Assembly: GCA_021735645.1 (NCBI GenBank) | Contig: JAIPGP010000016.1 | Coordinates: 1-52,625 of the forward strand | Origin: Candidatus Cloacimonadota bacterium | GTDB taxonomy: Bacteria; Cloacimonadota; Cloacimonadia; Cloacimonadales; TCS61 | Reading direction: 5' to 3' | Length of the DNA: 52,625 nt | In this document: positions 16,061 through 25,891 of the stretch, one piece after another | Position numbering within the stretch: position 1 is the stretch's first letter | Layout of the letters: the number at the start of each line of letters is the position of its first letter | Notes under the pieces: generated by a model | Databases searched by the model: none | The model's input: only the letters and a program-made list of their open reading frames with translations | What the model was told of the DNA's origin: nothing | Position numbers and translations under genes: made by a program

Positions 16061-18310
16061 TTAGCATTTAGACCAGCCGCAACTGGGGCATTTGAGGCAG
16101 CCTTCTTCGTGCTGGATGCTGCTGCCACATTCGGGGCAGGTGCTGTTTATTTTATGGCGTTTACCAGAAGATGGTGCTGAGCCGGTTTCTTTGCTGATGA
16201 AGTCTCCCATCTCGATCAGGTCAAATTTCTCCAGAGATTTGGCAACGGCATCTGCACAGGAGGTTACCACATCACCTTTATTCCACATTGGAGAGGGGCA
16301 GCGGATAGCTTTCAATTGCCGGGCGATCACGTCACTATCTATATTAGAACGCAGGCAGAGCGATACTAATCGGGCTATAGCTTCCAATTGAGCTGAAGCA
16401 CAGCCACCGACTTTGCCCATAGTGGTAAATAATTCAAAAGGTCCTTCGCTGTCGTAATTGATAGTTACATAGAGATGTCCACAGCCGGTTTCTATCTTCC
16501 TGGTCATACCTTGCGTGAATTCCGGTCTTTGACGTGGTTTCAGCTGAGTACATGGAGCTTCCTTTTCTTCTTTGATCGATGAGCCTACGTTAAGTACCTG
16601 GTTCTGCCGGCTGCCGTCTCGATAGACTGTTACACCTTTGCAGCCCAACTCATAAGCCAGTTCATAAGTAATGCGGATGTCTTCTACAGAGGCATTATTA
16701 GTGAAATTAATTGTTTTAGAAACGGCATTATCCACAAAATCCTGGAAAGCTGCCTGCATCCTGATATGCCATTCGGGAGTGATATCATGCGAGGTGACAA
16801 AAACTTCTCTGATCTCGGCAGGAATATCTTCCATATGCTGGATAGAGCCTGTTTCAGCTACCCTTTCCATTAATTCTGCGGAATATAGTCCGGCATCTCG
16901 CACAGCTTTCTCAAAATGAGGATTCACATAGAGTAATTTTTCACCGTCCATTACATTTTTTACATAAACCAGTGAGAATTGCGGTTCCACGCCACTGGAG
17001 GTATTGGCTATCATACTGATAGTGCCTGTGGGAGCTATTGTAGTGGTAGTGGCATTCCTGATGCCTTTTTTGGCAATATCTTCACGCAGCTTGTCCCAGT
17101 TCAGTTCACCTTCTCGTATCAGGTTGCCATTTTCATAGATACTTCCTTTATAATTAGGGAATGAGCCTTTTTGTTCTGCCAGTTCCATGGAACGGACTTT
17201 GGTGTGATAATCAATGAATTCCATGATCTTACTGCCCAGCAGAGTTCCCTCATCCGAGTTATAAGGTATTTTCATCTGATAAAGCAGATCAGACCAACCC
17301 ATTACGCCCAAACCAATTTTTCTATTCTGCTTCACGGTATGATCTATCGCTTTCAAGGGGAATTGTGAACGGTCTATCACATCATCCAGAAAATCAACAC
17401 AGTCATAAACAACCTGCTGCAATTTATCCCAGTTATATTCTCCATCTTCCCAGAAATTTGCCAGATTTATCGAACCCAGATTACAGGCTTCATTAGCCAG
17501 TAGAGGCTGTTCTCCGCAGGGATTGGTAGATTCTATAGTTCCCGCCAGGGGAGTGGGATTATAATTATTTATGCGGTCTAAAAACACAATACCGGGTTCA
17601 CCATTCTTATGTGCCATTTCCACGATCAGATTAAAGACTTCTACTGCCTTCATTTTTTTGGTAACTTTGCCGGAATGGGGCGAAATAAGCGGGTATTCTT
17701 CGTCATTATGAACTGCCTGCATAAATTCTTCGGTGATGCCTACGGAAATATTAAAGTTTGTCAGATTATTGATGTCTTCTTTGCAGGTGATAAATTCCAG
17801 AATATCCGGATGATTTATGCTGAGGATTGCCATATTGGCACCACGCCTGGTTCCACCCTGTTTCACGGCATCAGTAGCAGCATTAAAAACTTTCAGAAAA
17901 CTTATAGGTCCGGAAGAAATGCCATTAGTGGAACGCACCCGGGCATTCTGTTCACGCAGATTGCTGAAACTGAATCCGGTGCCTCCACCTGATTTATGGA
18001 TCAGAGCGGCATTTTTAATGCTTTCAAAAATGCCTTCAATACTGTCTTCCACAGGTAATACAAAACAGGCAGAGAGCTGTTGCAGATCATTGCCTGCATT
18101 CATTAATGTAGGTGAATTAGGCAGAAAACTGCCGGAATCTAATAGGTTTATATAACGCTCTGTTTTGGCTTTATCACCGTCGGCAATATTGGAAGCTACA
18201 CGTTTGATCAGGTCTGCCCAAGTCTCAACACAATTTCCCTCTGAATCTTTACGTAAATATCTTCTTTCTAATACTTTAAGAGCATTTTCACTAATATACA
18301 TAAGTGCCAT
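16061..18310 (-). CDS. nrdJ: Adenosylcobalamin-dependent (class II) ribonucleoside-diphosphate reductase
   Basis: A 749-residue NrdJ that reduces ribonucleotides to deoxyribonucleotides using adenosylcobalamin to make its thiyl radical. FLPNSPTLMNAG, then C82 (QLSACFVLP) is the first redox cysteine; STNPCGEQ places the catalytic Asn263, Cys265 and Glu267. The C-terminus has a zinc-ribbon-like set CPECG...CLKCPSCGWSKC (725-749), which also supplies the terminal cysteines that re-reduce the site. The preceding GGCTGG is a poor ribosome site; Met4 is an alternative start. No cobalamin riboswitch was recognised in the 300 bases upstream. Oxygen-independent DNA synthesis fits an anaerobe. Confidence 0.96.
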   Translation of the reverse strand: MALMYISENALKVLERRYLRKDSEGNCVETWADLIKRVASNIADGDKAKTERYINLLDSGSFLPNSPTLMNAGNDLQQLSACFVLPVEDSIEGIFESIKNAALIHKSGGGTGFSFSNLREQNARVRSTNGISSGPISFLKVFNAATDAVKQGGTRRGANMAILSINHPDILEFITCKEDINNLTNFNISVGITEEFMQAVHNDEEYPLISPHSGKVTKKMKAVEVFNLIVEMAHKNGEPGIVFLDRINNYNPTPLAGTIESTNPCGEQPLLANEACNLGSINLANFWEDGEYNWDKLQQVVYDCVDFLDDVIDRSQFPLKAIDHTVKQNRKIGLGVMGWSDLLYQMKIPYNSDEGTLLGSKIMEFIDYHTKVRSMELAEQKGSFPNYKGSIYENGNLIREGELNWDKLREDIAKKGIRNATTTTIAPTGTISMIANTSSGVEPQFSLVYVKNVMDGEKLLYVNPHFEKAVRDAGLYSAELMERVAETGSIQHMEDIPAEIREVFVTSHDITPEWHIRMQAAFQDFVDNAVSKTINFTNNASVEDIRITYELAYELGCKGVTVYRDGSRQNQVLNVGSSIKEEKEAPCTQLKPRQRPEFTQGMTRKIETGCGHLYVTINYDSEGPFELFTTMGKVGGCASAQLEAIARLVSLCLRSNIDSDVIARQLKAIRCPSPMWNKGDVVTSCADAVAKSLEKFDLIEMGDFISKETGSAPSSGKRHKINSTCPECGSSIQHEEGCLKCPSCGWSKC

Positions 18311-18618
18311 CCAGCCTTTTATTTTTATTATTAAACCGCTGATAAAATGTCTATTTGATCTCTTATTATCTAAGCGATTTCAGGTTAAATTCTAACAGCC
18401 ACCTCAAGTGTCAAACCAATTTTTTCACCTATATCAATTTTTTAGAAAGAGACTCTTTACTATGATCAACCCTTGCGAAGGTGCGAGCACCATTCGCAAG
18501 GTTTTAGCTGTAGGAAAAAGAACATTCATGCGGGCAATGTTAATTTTTGAAGGAAAATTTCTTGACCGGATAAAGAAAGTGGATAGTAAAGGATTTAAAT
18601 AGATTTCAGGAGTGTTTA
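18311..18618. other. Divergent intergenic region between nrdJ and the importer
   Basis: About 300 bases that must hold the promoters of both divergent genes. The only clear structure is the TTGCGAA hairpin repeat at 18471-18501. No confident promoter was read. AGGAGTGTTTA precedes the TTG start of the fusion gene. The 64-codon ORF here is not supported. Confidence 0.5.
18471..18501. repeat. TTGCGAA hairpin repeat, copy 2
   Basis: CCTTGCGAA ... TTCGCAAGG with an inner GGTG-CGAG-CACC extension gives a long near-perfect hairpin. It matches copy 1 at 1866-1897 in arms and flanks, but the inner stem differs. Confidence 0.6.
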
Positions 18619-21069
18619 TTGGAAAAGTTAGCTCGGAAGATTTTATTTTTCATAATATTTATCCTTATAATATCAAGCTTGCAAGGTGAAGAGAAAGTTA
18701 TATTAAAAGTATTTTCACTTCCTGATCCCAAAGCTACTGATGCTTTTAACCGGGCAGATATGGAAGTGATCAAAGCATTCAAACAAAAATATCCCTGGAT
18801 AGAGCTGCGTTCTTTCTCTGGTATTCAAATTGAGAATATGGAGCTGGATGCCGGACCGCTCATGGCAATTGCCGGCGGTGTCTCGCCGGATGTGATCTAC
18901 GTAAATTTCCGCCAGTCAGATACTTATATCGAGAATGATTTTCTATATCCCCTGGATGAATTTCTGGCACGTCAAACTGAGCAGGAAATAGATTATCCCA
19001 TTGAAAAGCCGGTGATGCCTGTGATCAAGAGGAAAAAGGTTGGAGAATCTCAGGAGCATGTGTGGTGCCTTCCCTATGAAACCCTGGTGCGGGTGCTGAT
19101 GTATCGCAAAGACCTTTTTCATAAGGCAGGCATTGATCCTGAGCGACCACCGCAGAACTGGGAAGAACTGCTGGATTATGCGCGCAGGCTGACTATTCCT
19201 TCTGAGGGAGTATATGGTTTATTTCTTGCCTCGGGACCGGAAATGGCTTATGACTGGATAACCTATCTCTGGTCAGCGGGTGGCGATGCAGTATTGCAGG
19301 ATCCTTATACAGAAGAATGGTATGCGGCTTTTAATAGTGAAGCAGGTGTGGATGCCATGGAATTTTATCTGGATTTGATCACTACTCCCTGGATTGATGC
19401 GGAAGGTAATAAGCAGGAAGGCTTTGTGATCCGGGAAGGAGACTGGGGCAGGATGTGGGATGAGGGCAAGATCGGGATGCGGATGATGTATATGGATCAG
19501 CGTAATCTGGGGGGACAGATTGATCCTAATCTTTATGGAGCTGCTCCTCCGCCTTATGGACCCACAGGAGAGCGGGGTTCAGAAATAAATTCACGCATGA
19601 TGGGGATTTTTTCGCAAGCTGGAGAAACTAATAATGCCGGGCTGGGCGATCGTGATCCGCAAAAGGTGAAGGAAGCTGCCTGGAATTATATCTGGTTTTA
19701 TGATTCCGAGGAAGCGCGTCAGATCAGAATGAAAGTGATGATAGAAGCCGGTTATGGCAAGATGCAAAATCCGATCTATCTGCAGCGTTATGGTTATGAC
19801 GAATACCTGAAATATGTACCTCCAGGCTGGCTGGAAACCTTTGAAGAGGCGGTAGCCAGCGGCAATCCTGAGCCTTATGGGCATAATTGCCAGAAAATAT
19901 ATTACTTTATGACTTATCCCATTGAGACCTGTATTTCAATGGAGCGGGAAGGTAAACTGGGAGAAACCCGAGAGGAAAAACGGGGAAATATCAAGAGTAT
20001 TCTTGATAACGGTGTACAGCGGACAAATGAGAAGATGATCGGGAAAGTAAGCGAAGCTGAACGCAAGAAGCGCAACAGCATCGCCTTTCTGGTGGCAACA
20101 TTTATCTTTCTGGTTTTCGTTGTCTCGCTGATCAAGGTCTGGAAAATTTTCACTCCCAAAACCCTGGTACGAAATAAATCCAATCTGAAGAAAAAGAGTT
20201 ATTTCTGGGCGTGGATGATGATAATTCCTGCACTGGGTTCGATCATATTATGGAAATATGTGCCAATGATAATGGGCTCAGTGATGGCATTTCAGGATTA
20301 TCAGATCGTGGGTGACAGTCAGTTCATCGGTTTGCAGAATTTTGCGGATGTGCTGTTTGATCCCGTATGGTGGTCTTCCCTGGGCAAGACGCTTTATTAC
20401 ATGTTCTTATCCCTGTCGCTGGGATTCTTTCCACCGGTTATTCTGGCTATTCTGCTGCAGGAAGTATCGCATGGGAAGCTGGTTTATCGGGTCATTTATT
20501 ACCTGCCGGCTGTGATCAGTGGAGTGATCGTTATTTATTTGTGGAAGCTGCTTTATGACCCTTCCGATGCAGGAGGTTTGAACCAGATACTCATGGCACT
20601 GGGCATGGAAAAAAGCCGTTGGATCAGGGATGAGAATCTGGCAATGCTCTGCTGTATATTACCCACAGTGTGGGCAGGAGTGGGACCCGGCTGCCTGATC
20701 TATCTGGCAGCGCTGAAGGGGATTCCTGATGAAAATTATGAAGCTGCCGATATTGATGGAGCAAACTTTTTTCATAAGATAAGATATATCGTAATTCCTA
20801 ATCTGAAAGCTTTGATCATTATCCAGTTCATTGCTGCTTTCATCGCCTCCAGTCAGCAAAGCGGATTCATTCTGGTAATGACCTTTGGAGGGCCTAATGA
20901 AGCTACGCGAGTGGCGAATCTGCTGATCTTTGAGAAAGCTTATCTTTTTCTCAAATTCGGGGTGGCTACTACCATGGCATGGATGCTGGGTATGATGATG
21001 ATGGGATTCACGGTTATTCAATTACGCCGCTTAAATAAAATGGAATTTAAGACAGCTTCTGCTGAATAA
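18619..21069 (+). CDS. Fused ABC importer: extracellular solute-binding protein + MalF-type permease
   Basis: An 816-residue chimera. Residues 1-22 are a signal/anchor (ILFFIIFILIISSLQG). Residues ~25-470 are a family-1 carbohydrate-type binding protein (VSPDVIYVNFRQ, LPYETLVRVLMYRKDLFHKAG, GIMGIFS-like region). A transmembrane segment at 487-508 and a basic linker lead into a six-helix permease (525-805) with the EAA loop YEAADIDGANFFHKIRYIVI (707-726). Binding protein and channel are usually separate genes; here the binder is tethered to the membrane. The TTG start with AGGAG is the only sensible start. The next gene, 13 bases on, is the second permease. No ATPase gene is in the window. The substrate is probably a saccharide (inference). 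Confidence 0.88.
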   Translation: MEKLARKILFFIIFILIISSLQGEEKVILKVFSLPDPKATDAFNRADMEVIKAFKQKYPWIELRSFSGIQIENMELDAGPLMAIAGGVSPDVIYVNFRQSDTYIENDFLYPLDEFLARQTEQEIDYPIEKPVMPVIKRKKVGESQEHVWCLPYETLVRVLMYRKDLFHKAGIDPERPPQNWEELLDYARRLTIPSEGVYGLFLASGPEMAYDWITYLWSAGGDAVLQDPYTEEWYAAFNSEAGVDAMEFYLDLITTPWIDAEGNKQEGFVIREGDWGRMWDEGKIGMRMMYMDQRNLGGQIDPNLYGAAPPPYGPTGERGSEINSRMMGIFSQAGETNNAGLGDRDPQKVKEAAWNYIWFYDSEEARQIRMKVMIEAGYGKMQNPIYLQRYGYDEYLKYVPPGWLETFEEAVASGNPEPYGHNCQKIYYFMTYPIETCISMEREGKLGETREEKRGNIKSILDNGVQRTNEKMIGKVSEAERKKRNSIAFLVATFIFLVFVVSLIKVWKIFTPKTLVRNKSNLKKKSYFWAWMMIIPALGSIILWKYVPMIMGSVMAFQDYQIVGDSQFIGLQNFADVLFDPVWWSSLGKTLYYMFLSLSLGFFPPVILAILLQEVSHGKLVYRVIYYLPAVISGVIVIYLWKLLYDPSDAGGLNQILMALGMEKSRWIRDENLAMLCCILPTVWAGVGPGCLIYLAALKGIPDENYEAADIDGANFFHKIRYIVIPNLKALIIIQFIAAFIASSQQSGFILVMTFGGPNEATRVANLLIFEKAYLFLKFGVATTMAWMLGMMMMGFTVIQLRRLNKMEFKTASAE

Positions 21070-21082
21070 AAGGATATCAGAA

Positions 21083-23374
21083 ATGCCAATTATAGGAAAA
21101 GTGGGACGTAAAACCTTAAAAGTAAGAGCTTTGAGCCTGATAATACATATCGTGCTGCTGCTCGGTGCGGTTACTATGATCTATCCTTTTATGGTGATGA
21201 TCTCTGCTTCATTCAAAAGCAACGTCGATGCACAGACCTTCTCGGTGTATCCGCAGTTCTTTTTTGATGATGAGATGCTGTATCGCAAATACATTGAAGC
21301 CAGAATGAATGAACTGGGCGACAGGATGGCTGAGCAATATAAAAACCGGGCTCTCAGTTTCACACTGCTTGATTCTCCGGCAAAACTGATACTGCAGGTG
21401 CATGATGACTGGTTTGAATTTCTGGAGGAAAATTACCGGAAGCATGATATTTTTGATTACTATATTTCTGAGCAATATGGCAGAGGGATATACCCTCGCA
21501 ATGAGCGGAAATTCCGTAATTATATGAAGAAGAAAACCGGAGGCAGTCTTGACCGCCTGAATGAGCAATATGGCACATCCACTCTTAACTGGGATGAGGT
21601 GCGACTGGAAGAAACCGGCATAACAGGCAGGAATTTTAATGGTGACTATACCGGTTTTCTGGCAGAATATAGTGATTTCCGGCATGATCTGCCGCTTTGG
21701 CAAAGGGTATATGTAAGTCTGGATGGTAATTTCATCAATTCGGAATTACGTCCGCTTTTTAAGAATGAGATACGGCTGATGAATGACAGCCTGCAGACTA
21801 ATTTTATGAACTGGGAAGAGATCAAGCTGGCAGAAACTATGCCTGATGGTGCTTTGCAGCCTTTCTGGATCAATTATGTGAAGCAGCGCCTTAATATCCA
21901 TCATATTCAATTACTACCCGAAGCATTGGCTTCCTGGCAGGGCTATATTCAGGAAAAATATGATGATATCAGTCTGCTGAATAAAACCTGGATAACAGAT
22001 TATCCTCAGTTCAGCTCTATCCAAATTCCGGTAGAATTACCGCGCAGTGGGGCATTGCCGGTTGATTACACCTTTTTCATTGAAAATATTGCCCAGCCGC
22101 AATGGCTGAAAGTTACCTCAGTTGAACTCGATTACCGCGGGTGGCTGGCAGATAAATATGGCGATGTTGACGATTTGAATATTGCCTTTGAGCGAGGATA
22201 TAGTGAATTCAAAGAAGTTGAGCTGCCCTTGACAAATCCAGAATTCAATCTGGCTAAAGAAGAGGACTGGAGCTGGTTTGTGCGTCAGGAAGTTTATCCG
22301 TGGTCTATCAGACTAAAGCCATTGAGCCAGCAGGAATTCCTTACATTTATGCGAAAACTGCATCCCGGAAAAGACGGTTCAATTGATCTGGACAGCTTTA
22401 ATCGGGAATATAATACGGATTATGAACAGGAGATATTTATCTATCCCCCGCTCGCTTTGCCTGAAAATTTTAATTACCGGATGGACTGGCTCTATTTTGT
22501 GAGAAATGTTACGTCAAACCGTTTTCTGGAAGTTACTCCTGATAAACAAGGGGAGTGGATATCATACCTTGAATCAAAATATCATAATACCAGAGATTTG
22601 AATCAGGCATGGCACTTGAGCTGGCAGGATTTTAATCAAGTGTCGATAGATCATTACCAGATAGATTATAATATCTTTAAAGAGCATAAAACGAGTATCT
22701 TCTGGGAATTCGCCAAACGTAATTACGTGATGGTGCTGGATGAAATGCTCTATAACGGCAGGGCTATGCTGAATACTATTATCTATTGCCTGCTGGCGAT
22801 CATCTCTGCGCTTATCGTTAATCCTCTGGCTGCCTATGCCATGAGCCGCTATAAACTACCTGCCACCTATAAGATCATCCTCGTTCTCATGCTCACAATG
22901 GCATTCCCCGCAATGGTGATGGGCATTCCGAATTTCCTGATCATGAAAAAATTCGGGATGCTGAACACTTTCTGGGCGCTTATTCTGCCCGGACTGGCAG
23001 ATGGATATTTTATCTTCCTGCTCAAAGGTTTCTTCGATTCGCTGCCCAAAGAATTATTTGAAAGTGCCACCTTGGATGGTGCCAGCGAGTGGACAATATT
23101 CTGGCGGATCGCCATGTCACTTTCCAAGCCTATCATGGCAGTGATTGCCCTAAGTGCTTTTAATGCTGCCTACCGCAATTTCATGTTCGCTTTCATTGTC
23201 TGCCAGGATAAATCCATGTGGACAATGATGGTGAATATCTATCAAATGATGCAGCGCACCAGTGCCGGAGTAGGATTTGCCGCCTTAGTAGTAGCATCCA
23301 TCCCCACTTTTGCCGTATTCGTCTTCTTCCAGAATATTATTATCAGAGGAATTGTAGTTCCTACTGAGAAATAG
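21083..23374 (+). CDS. MalG-type ABC permease with a ~510-residue repeat insertion after TM1
   Basis: A 763-residue protein, more than twice the usual ~280. TM1 spans ~17-42 and ends in the family motif MISASFKS. Residues ~45-550 are an extracytoplasmic insertion made of about six ~68-residue units whose second half reads WxxYLxxKYxxxxxLNxxWxxxYxxFxxVxLP (units centre near 145, 222, 285, 353, 420 and 491). From 559 the permease resumes with PLAAYAMSRYKLP, the EAA loop ESATLDGASEWTIFWRI (660-676) and the C-terminal helices. The KYG...LN.AW pattern resembles a motif seen in some glycosidases such as GH42, hinting at sugar handling. It pairs with the preceding fusion gene as the heterodimeric channel. 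Confidence 0.88.
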   Translation: MPIIGKVGRKTLKVRALSLIIHIVLLLGAVTMIYPFMVMISASFKSNVDAQTFSVYPQFFFDDEMLYRKYIEARMNELGDRMAEQYKNRALSFTLLDSPAKLILQVHDDWFEFLEENYRKHDIFDYYISEQYGRGIYPRNERKFRNYMKKKTGGSLDRLNEQYGTSTLNWDEVRLEETGITGRNFNGDYTGFLAEYSDFRHDLPLWQRVYVSLDGNFINSELRPLFKNEIRLMNDSLQTNFMNWEEIKLAETMPDGALQPFWINYVKQRLNIHHIQLLPEALASWQGYIQEKYDDISLLNKTWITDYPQFSSIQIPVELPRSGALPVDYTFFIENIAQPQWLKVTSVELDYRGWLADKYGDVDDLNIAFERGYSEFKEVELPLTNPEFNLAKEEDWSWFVRQEVYPWSIRLKPLSQQEFLTFMRKLHPGKDGSIDLDSFNREYNTDYEQEIFIYPPLALPENFNYRMDWLYFVRNVTSNRFLEVTPDKQGEWISYLESKYHNTRDLNQAWHLSWQDFNQVSIDHYQIDYNIFKEHKTSIFWEFAKRNYVMVLDEMLYNGRAMLNTIIYCLLAIISALIVNPLAAYAMSRYKLPATYKIILVLMLTMAFPAMVMGIPNFLIMKKFGMLNTFWALILPGLADGYFIFLLKGFFDSLPKELFESATLDGASEWTIFWRIAMSLSKPIMAVIALSAFNAAYRNFMFAFIVCQDKSMWTMMVNIYQMMQRTSAGVGFAALVVASIPTFAVFVFFQNIIIRGIVVPTEK

Positions 23375-23882
23375 GAGACTGCCATAATCACACCCTCACC
23401 GGCTATATGACCATAGGGCTTATAGGACTTATAGGACTTATAGGTCATATAGAGAGGAATTGGTGAAACTGGCATCCCCCTGCTTTATTTTGTTTTCATA
23501 GCAGTAGCTTTAACGATAACTAACCAGATAAGTAAGACTTGCACCGCTAATGTTACTCCAGAAGTGGGGCGAGGATTACGTGACTCGGAACTCGGGATAA
23601 GTCCCCAGTCCGCAATCCCAAGTTAGAGTTATCCACTTCCATAACTGATTGACAATGATCGTTATCTGCGCCGCATCTGTGAGTACACCGGCGCTGTACA
23701 TATAACTTTAAAGCAGAAATATAATTGACAGGTAATGCCAGGAAATCGGTGAAAATCTTGACAGGAAAATGGGGGTGGGCGACTTTGTTTTTCATAAAAG
23801 CTGGAGGTCTGTATAACCTGAGAAGTTATTAATTTGTTTTGTTTATTTACATGAGATCAGAAAGGTTAATAACGGAGGTATA
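23375..23882. other. Intergenic region with repeats
   Basis: About 500 bases. Besides the inverted/tandem repeat at 23403-23452 it contains a segment at about 23650-23710 (GATCGTTATCTGCGCC...CACCGGCGCTGTACA) related to the island at 12075-12310. GGAGGTATAGTGG at its end introduces the short ORF at 23883. No full gene was seen. Confidence 0.5.
23403..23452. repeat. Inverted repeat enclosing three 9-base tandem repeats
   Basis: CTATATGACC (23403-23412) and GGTCATATAG (23443-23452) are perfect inverted repeats. Between them CTTATAGGA is repeated three times in tandem. It lies just after the permease stop. It could act as a terminator-like hairpin, but there is no T-run. Confidence 0.6.
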
Positions 23883-23975
23883 GTGGATAAAATCCCAAAA
23901 CAGAGTTTCAGCTTAAACTATTTTAATGCAATTGTTGCAGGTATTGAAAACAAACTAAAAAACAGAGGGATATAG
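23883..23975 (+). CDS. Possible 30-aa peptide or gene remnant
   Basis: A GTG with a strong GGAGGTATA ribosome site begins a 30-codon frame containing SFSLNYFNAIVAGIENKLKN. It ends 50 bases before the C25 gene. It could be a short leader peptide, a small protein or the preserved N-terminus of a deleted gene; there is no further evidence. Confidence 0.25.
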   Translation: MDKIPKQSFSLNYFNAIVAGIENKLKNRGI

Positions 23976-24025
23976 CTCAAAAAAATAAGATATCAGTTTT
24001 CTTTATTTCAAAGATGGAGGACAAG

Positions 24026-25818
24026 ATGAAAAAGTCTTATTTTGTAGCCCTTATCCTGTTTTGCTTGAGCGTAAATATGTTAATGTCAGAAGTACGTCAT
24101 TTGATAATTGCTCCGGAAGATTTTATGGAAGCTGGAGCAGAACTGGCAGATTATTATGCAGAGAATTATGGTATAGTACGGGAACTGCATGGAATTGAAA
24201 CGATAATCTCAGGTGCAGATGATGCCTCAGAAGCGCTGCACGAATACCTGGAAGCCTGTTTTACTGAACCTGGAATAGAAACAGAAGGCAGCAGTGTGCT
24301 GTTAATAGGCAGTGGTACCAGAAACTGGTCAAGTGGAAGTATCAGGAACCGGATACCAGTATATGAACAAAATGGGATCATGAGTGATAGCTGGTTTGTT
24401 GATTTTGATGATGATAATCGGGCAGATGTGGCAATCGGCAGAATACCAGCGAGTACAGAAAATGAAGTAGCTGGTTATCTAAACAGGTATGTTCATACCT
24501 GGATAATGACAATAGCGGTTTGTGGCAAAGAAGTCTACTGTTTAGTGCAGATGATGAGATGAAGACTGGTGAAATCGAAGGAAATTACCCCGGCAGTAGT
24601 TTGAATCACTCGGCAAGAAGTGATGATTTGATGAATAATATAAATGAATATTATCTGAAACGGCAGGTTTATGGCATTGATTATGAGGCTGATGAGGATG
24701 GTTATAAGCCCGCAGCCAGAGATGATATTGTGGAAATATTGAATGAAGGTGTTAATTTTTGGTGTTATACGGGACACAGCAGTTCTGAAATGTTAGGTGA
24801 TGAGCATTACTTTTCAGAAGAAGATGTAGCCAATTTGGATAATAATGGCAGGCGAGGTTTTATGTTTGTGGCAGGCTGCCAAACAGGAGATTTTGGTAAT
24901 GAGGAACCATGTCTTACCGAACAACTGCTGTTTGCCGGAGATGGCGGGATTATTGGCAGTTTTGCACCAACAGAATCAAGTGGACCCGCTAGTAATATAT
25001 TAATGGGCCTGGTTTTTCTGAGTTCCTTGTATAATGATAACGTAAGATGGGGCGAAGCTATGCTGGAAGCACAATTTAATTCGACAGCTTCAATATTTAA
25101 TACAGTAAAATACAATATATTAGGAGACCCATTAGCTAAGATCATGAATGGCACAGCTAATGACCTGATCACAAATGAAGTAATAGAAATAATGCTGCCT
25201 GGTGAGGAACTGGGTTTTTTCTGGCAATGTGAGGAAAGCTGCACAGAAGCATTGACAGCAATCCGAGAAGCCAGCAGTTATATAGAATACAGTCATACTC
25301 TGGATGGAATCACTTATGAATACAACCGCTGGCGTCCTGGTGAAATAATATATAGTCAGGTGAGACCAGTTACTGGAGGTTGGGGAGTAGTTCTTATAAC
25401 ATTACCAGAGGATGTAGTGGAAGGCTTTGACGGCAGGATAGTATGTCTTTCTGAGAATGAACAGGGAGAAACATTGAGCTGGTTTTCCGGTGATATTCAG
25501 ATGGGAAATAATAGTGGTGAAGAACCGGATATTGTGCCTGCAAATTGCATAAGTATCAGTAATTATCCCAACCCATTCAATCCTGAGACCACTATTAGAT
25601 ATTATTTACCTGAAAGCGGAGCTGTTAAGCTGTCAATTTATAATATCAAGGGGAAACTGGTGAATAATCTGATAAATAATAATGAAAATGAAGGTTGGCA
25701 TGAAATGGTTTGGAATGGCAAAGATCAGGCAGGCAGAGCAACTTCCAGCGGGGTATATATAATCAAACTGCGCAGCGGTGAATATTCCATCAGCAGAAAA
25801 ATCAGTCAGTTGAAATGA
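24026..25818 (+). pseudogene. Gingipain-like C25 cysteine protease with sorting domain, split by a frameshift
   Basis: Two track ORFs (24014-24562 and 24520-25818) are halves of one gene. The start is ATG 24026, since GGAGG overlaps the track start. A signal peptide is followed by a C25 N-terminal region ending FDDDNRADVAIGRIPAS. The frame must shift by one base near 24490-24497, after which the reading continues YLDNDNSGLWQRSLLFS. The second half has the His of YTGHSS (codon 24775) and the Cys of VAGCQTGDF (codon 24877), the expected catalytic pair. The tail is a sorting domain (NYPNPFNPETTIRYYLPESG...). A real mutation or a base-call error are both possible; all other features are intact. 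Confidence 0.85.
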
Positions 25819-25891
25819 AAAACTGTGGACAATGAGAATGAGAGAGCAGAAATGGTATTTAGAGAAAAAAATATAGTGTAACGGGTGAAAT

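Noticed and set aside
18408-18602. 64-aa plus-strand ORF
   Set aside because: It runs through an intergenic hairpin repeat, has no ribosome site and is not protein-like.
18311-18618. Cobalamin riboswitch upstream of nrdJ
   Set aside because: Looked for because the enzyme needs B12, but no B12-box-like conserved sequence was seen; the only structure is the TTGCGAA repeat hairpin.
21209-21703. 164-aa minus-strand ORF inside the permease
   Set aside because: Antisense shadow of the repeat insertion; the plus-strand frame is supported by TM and EAA motifs and the internal repeats.
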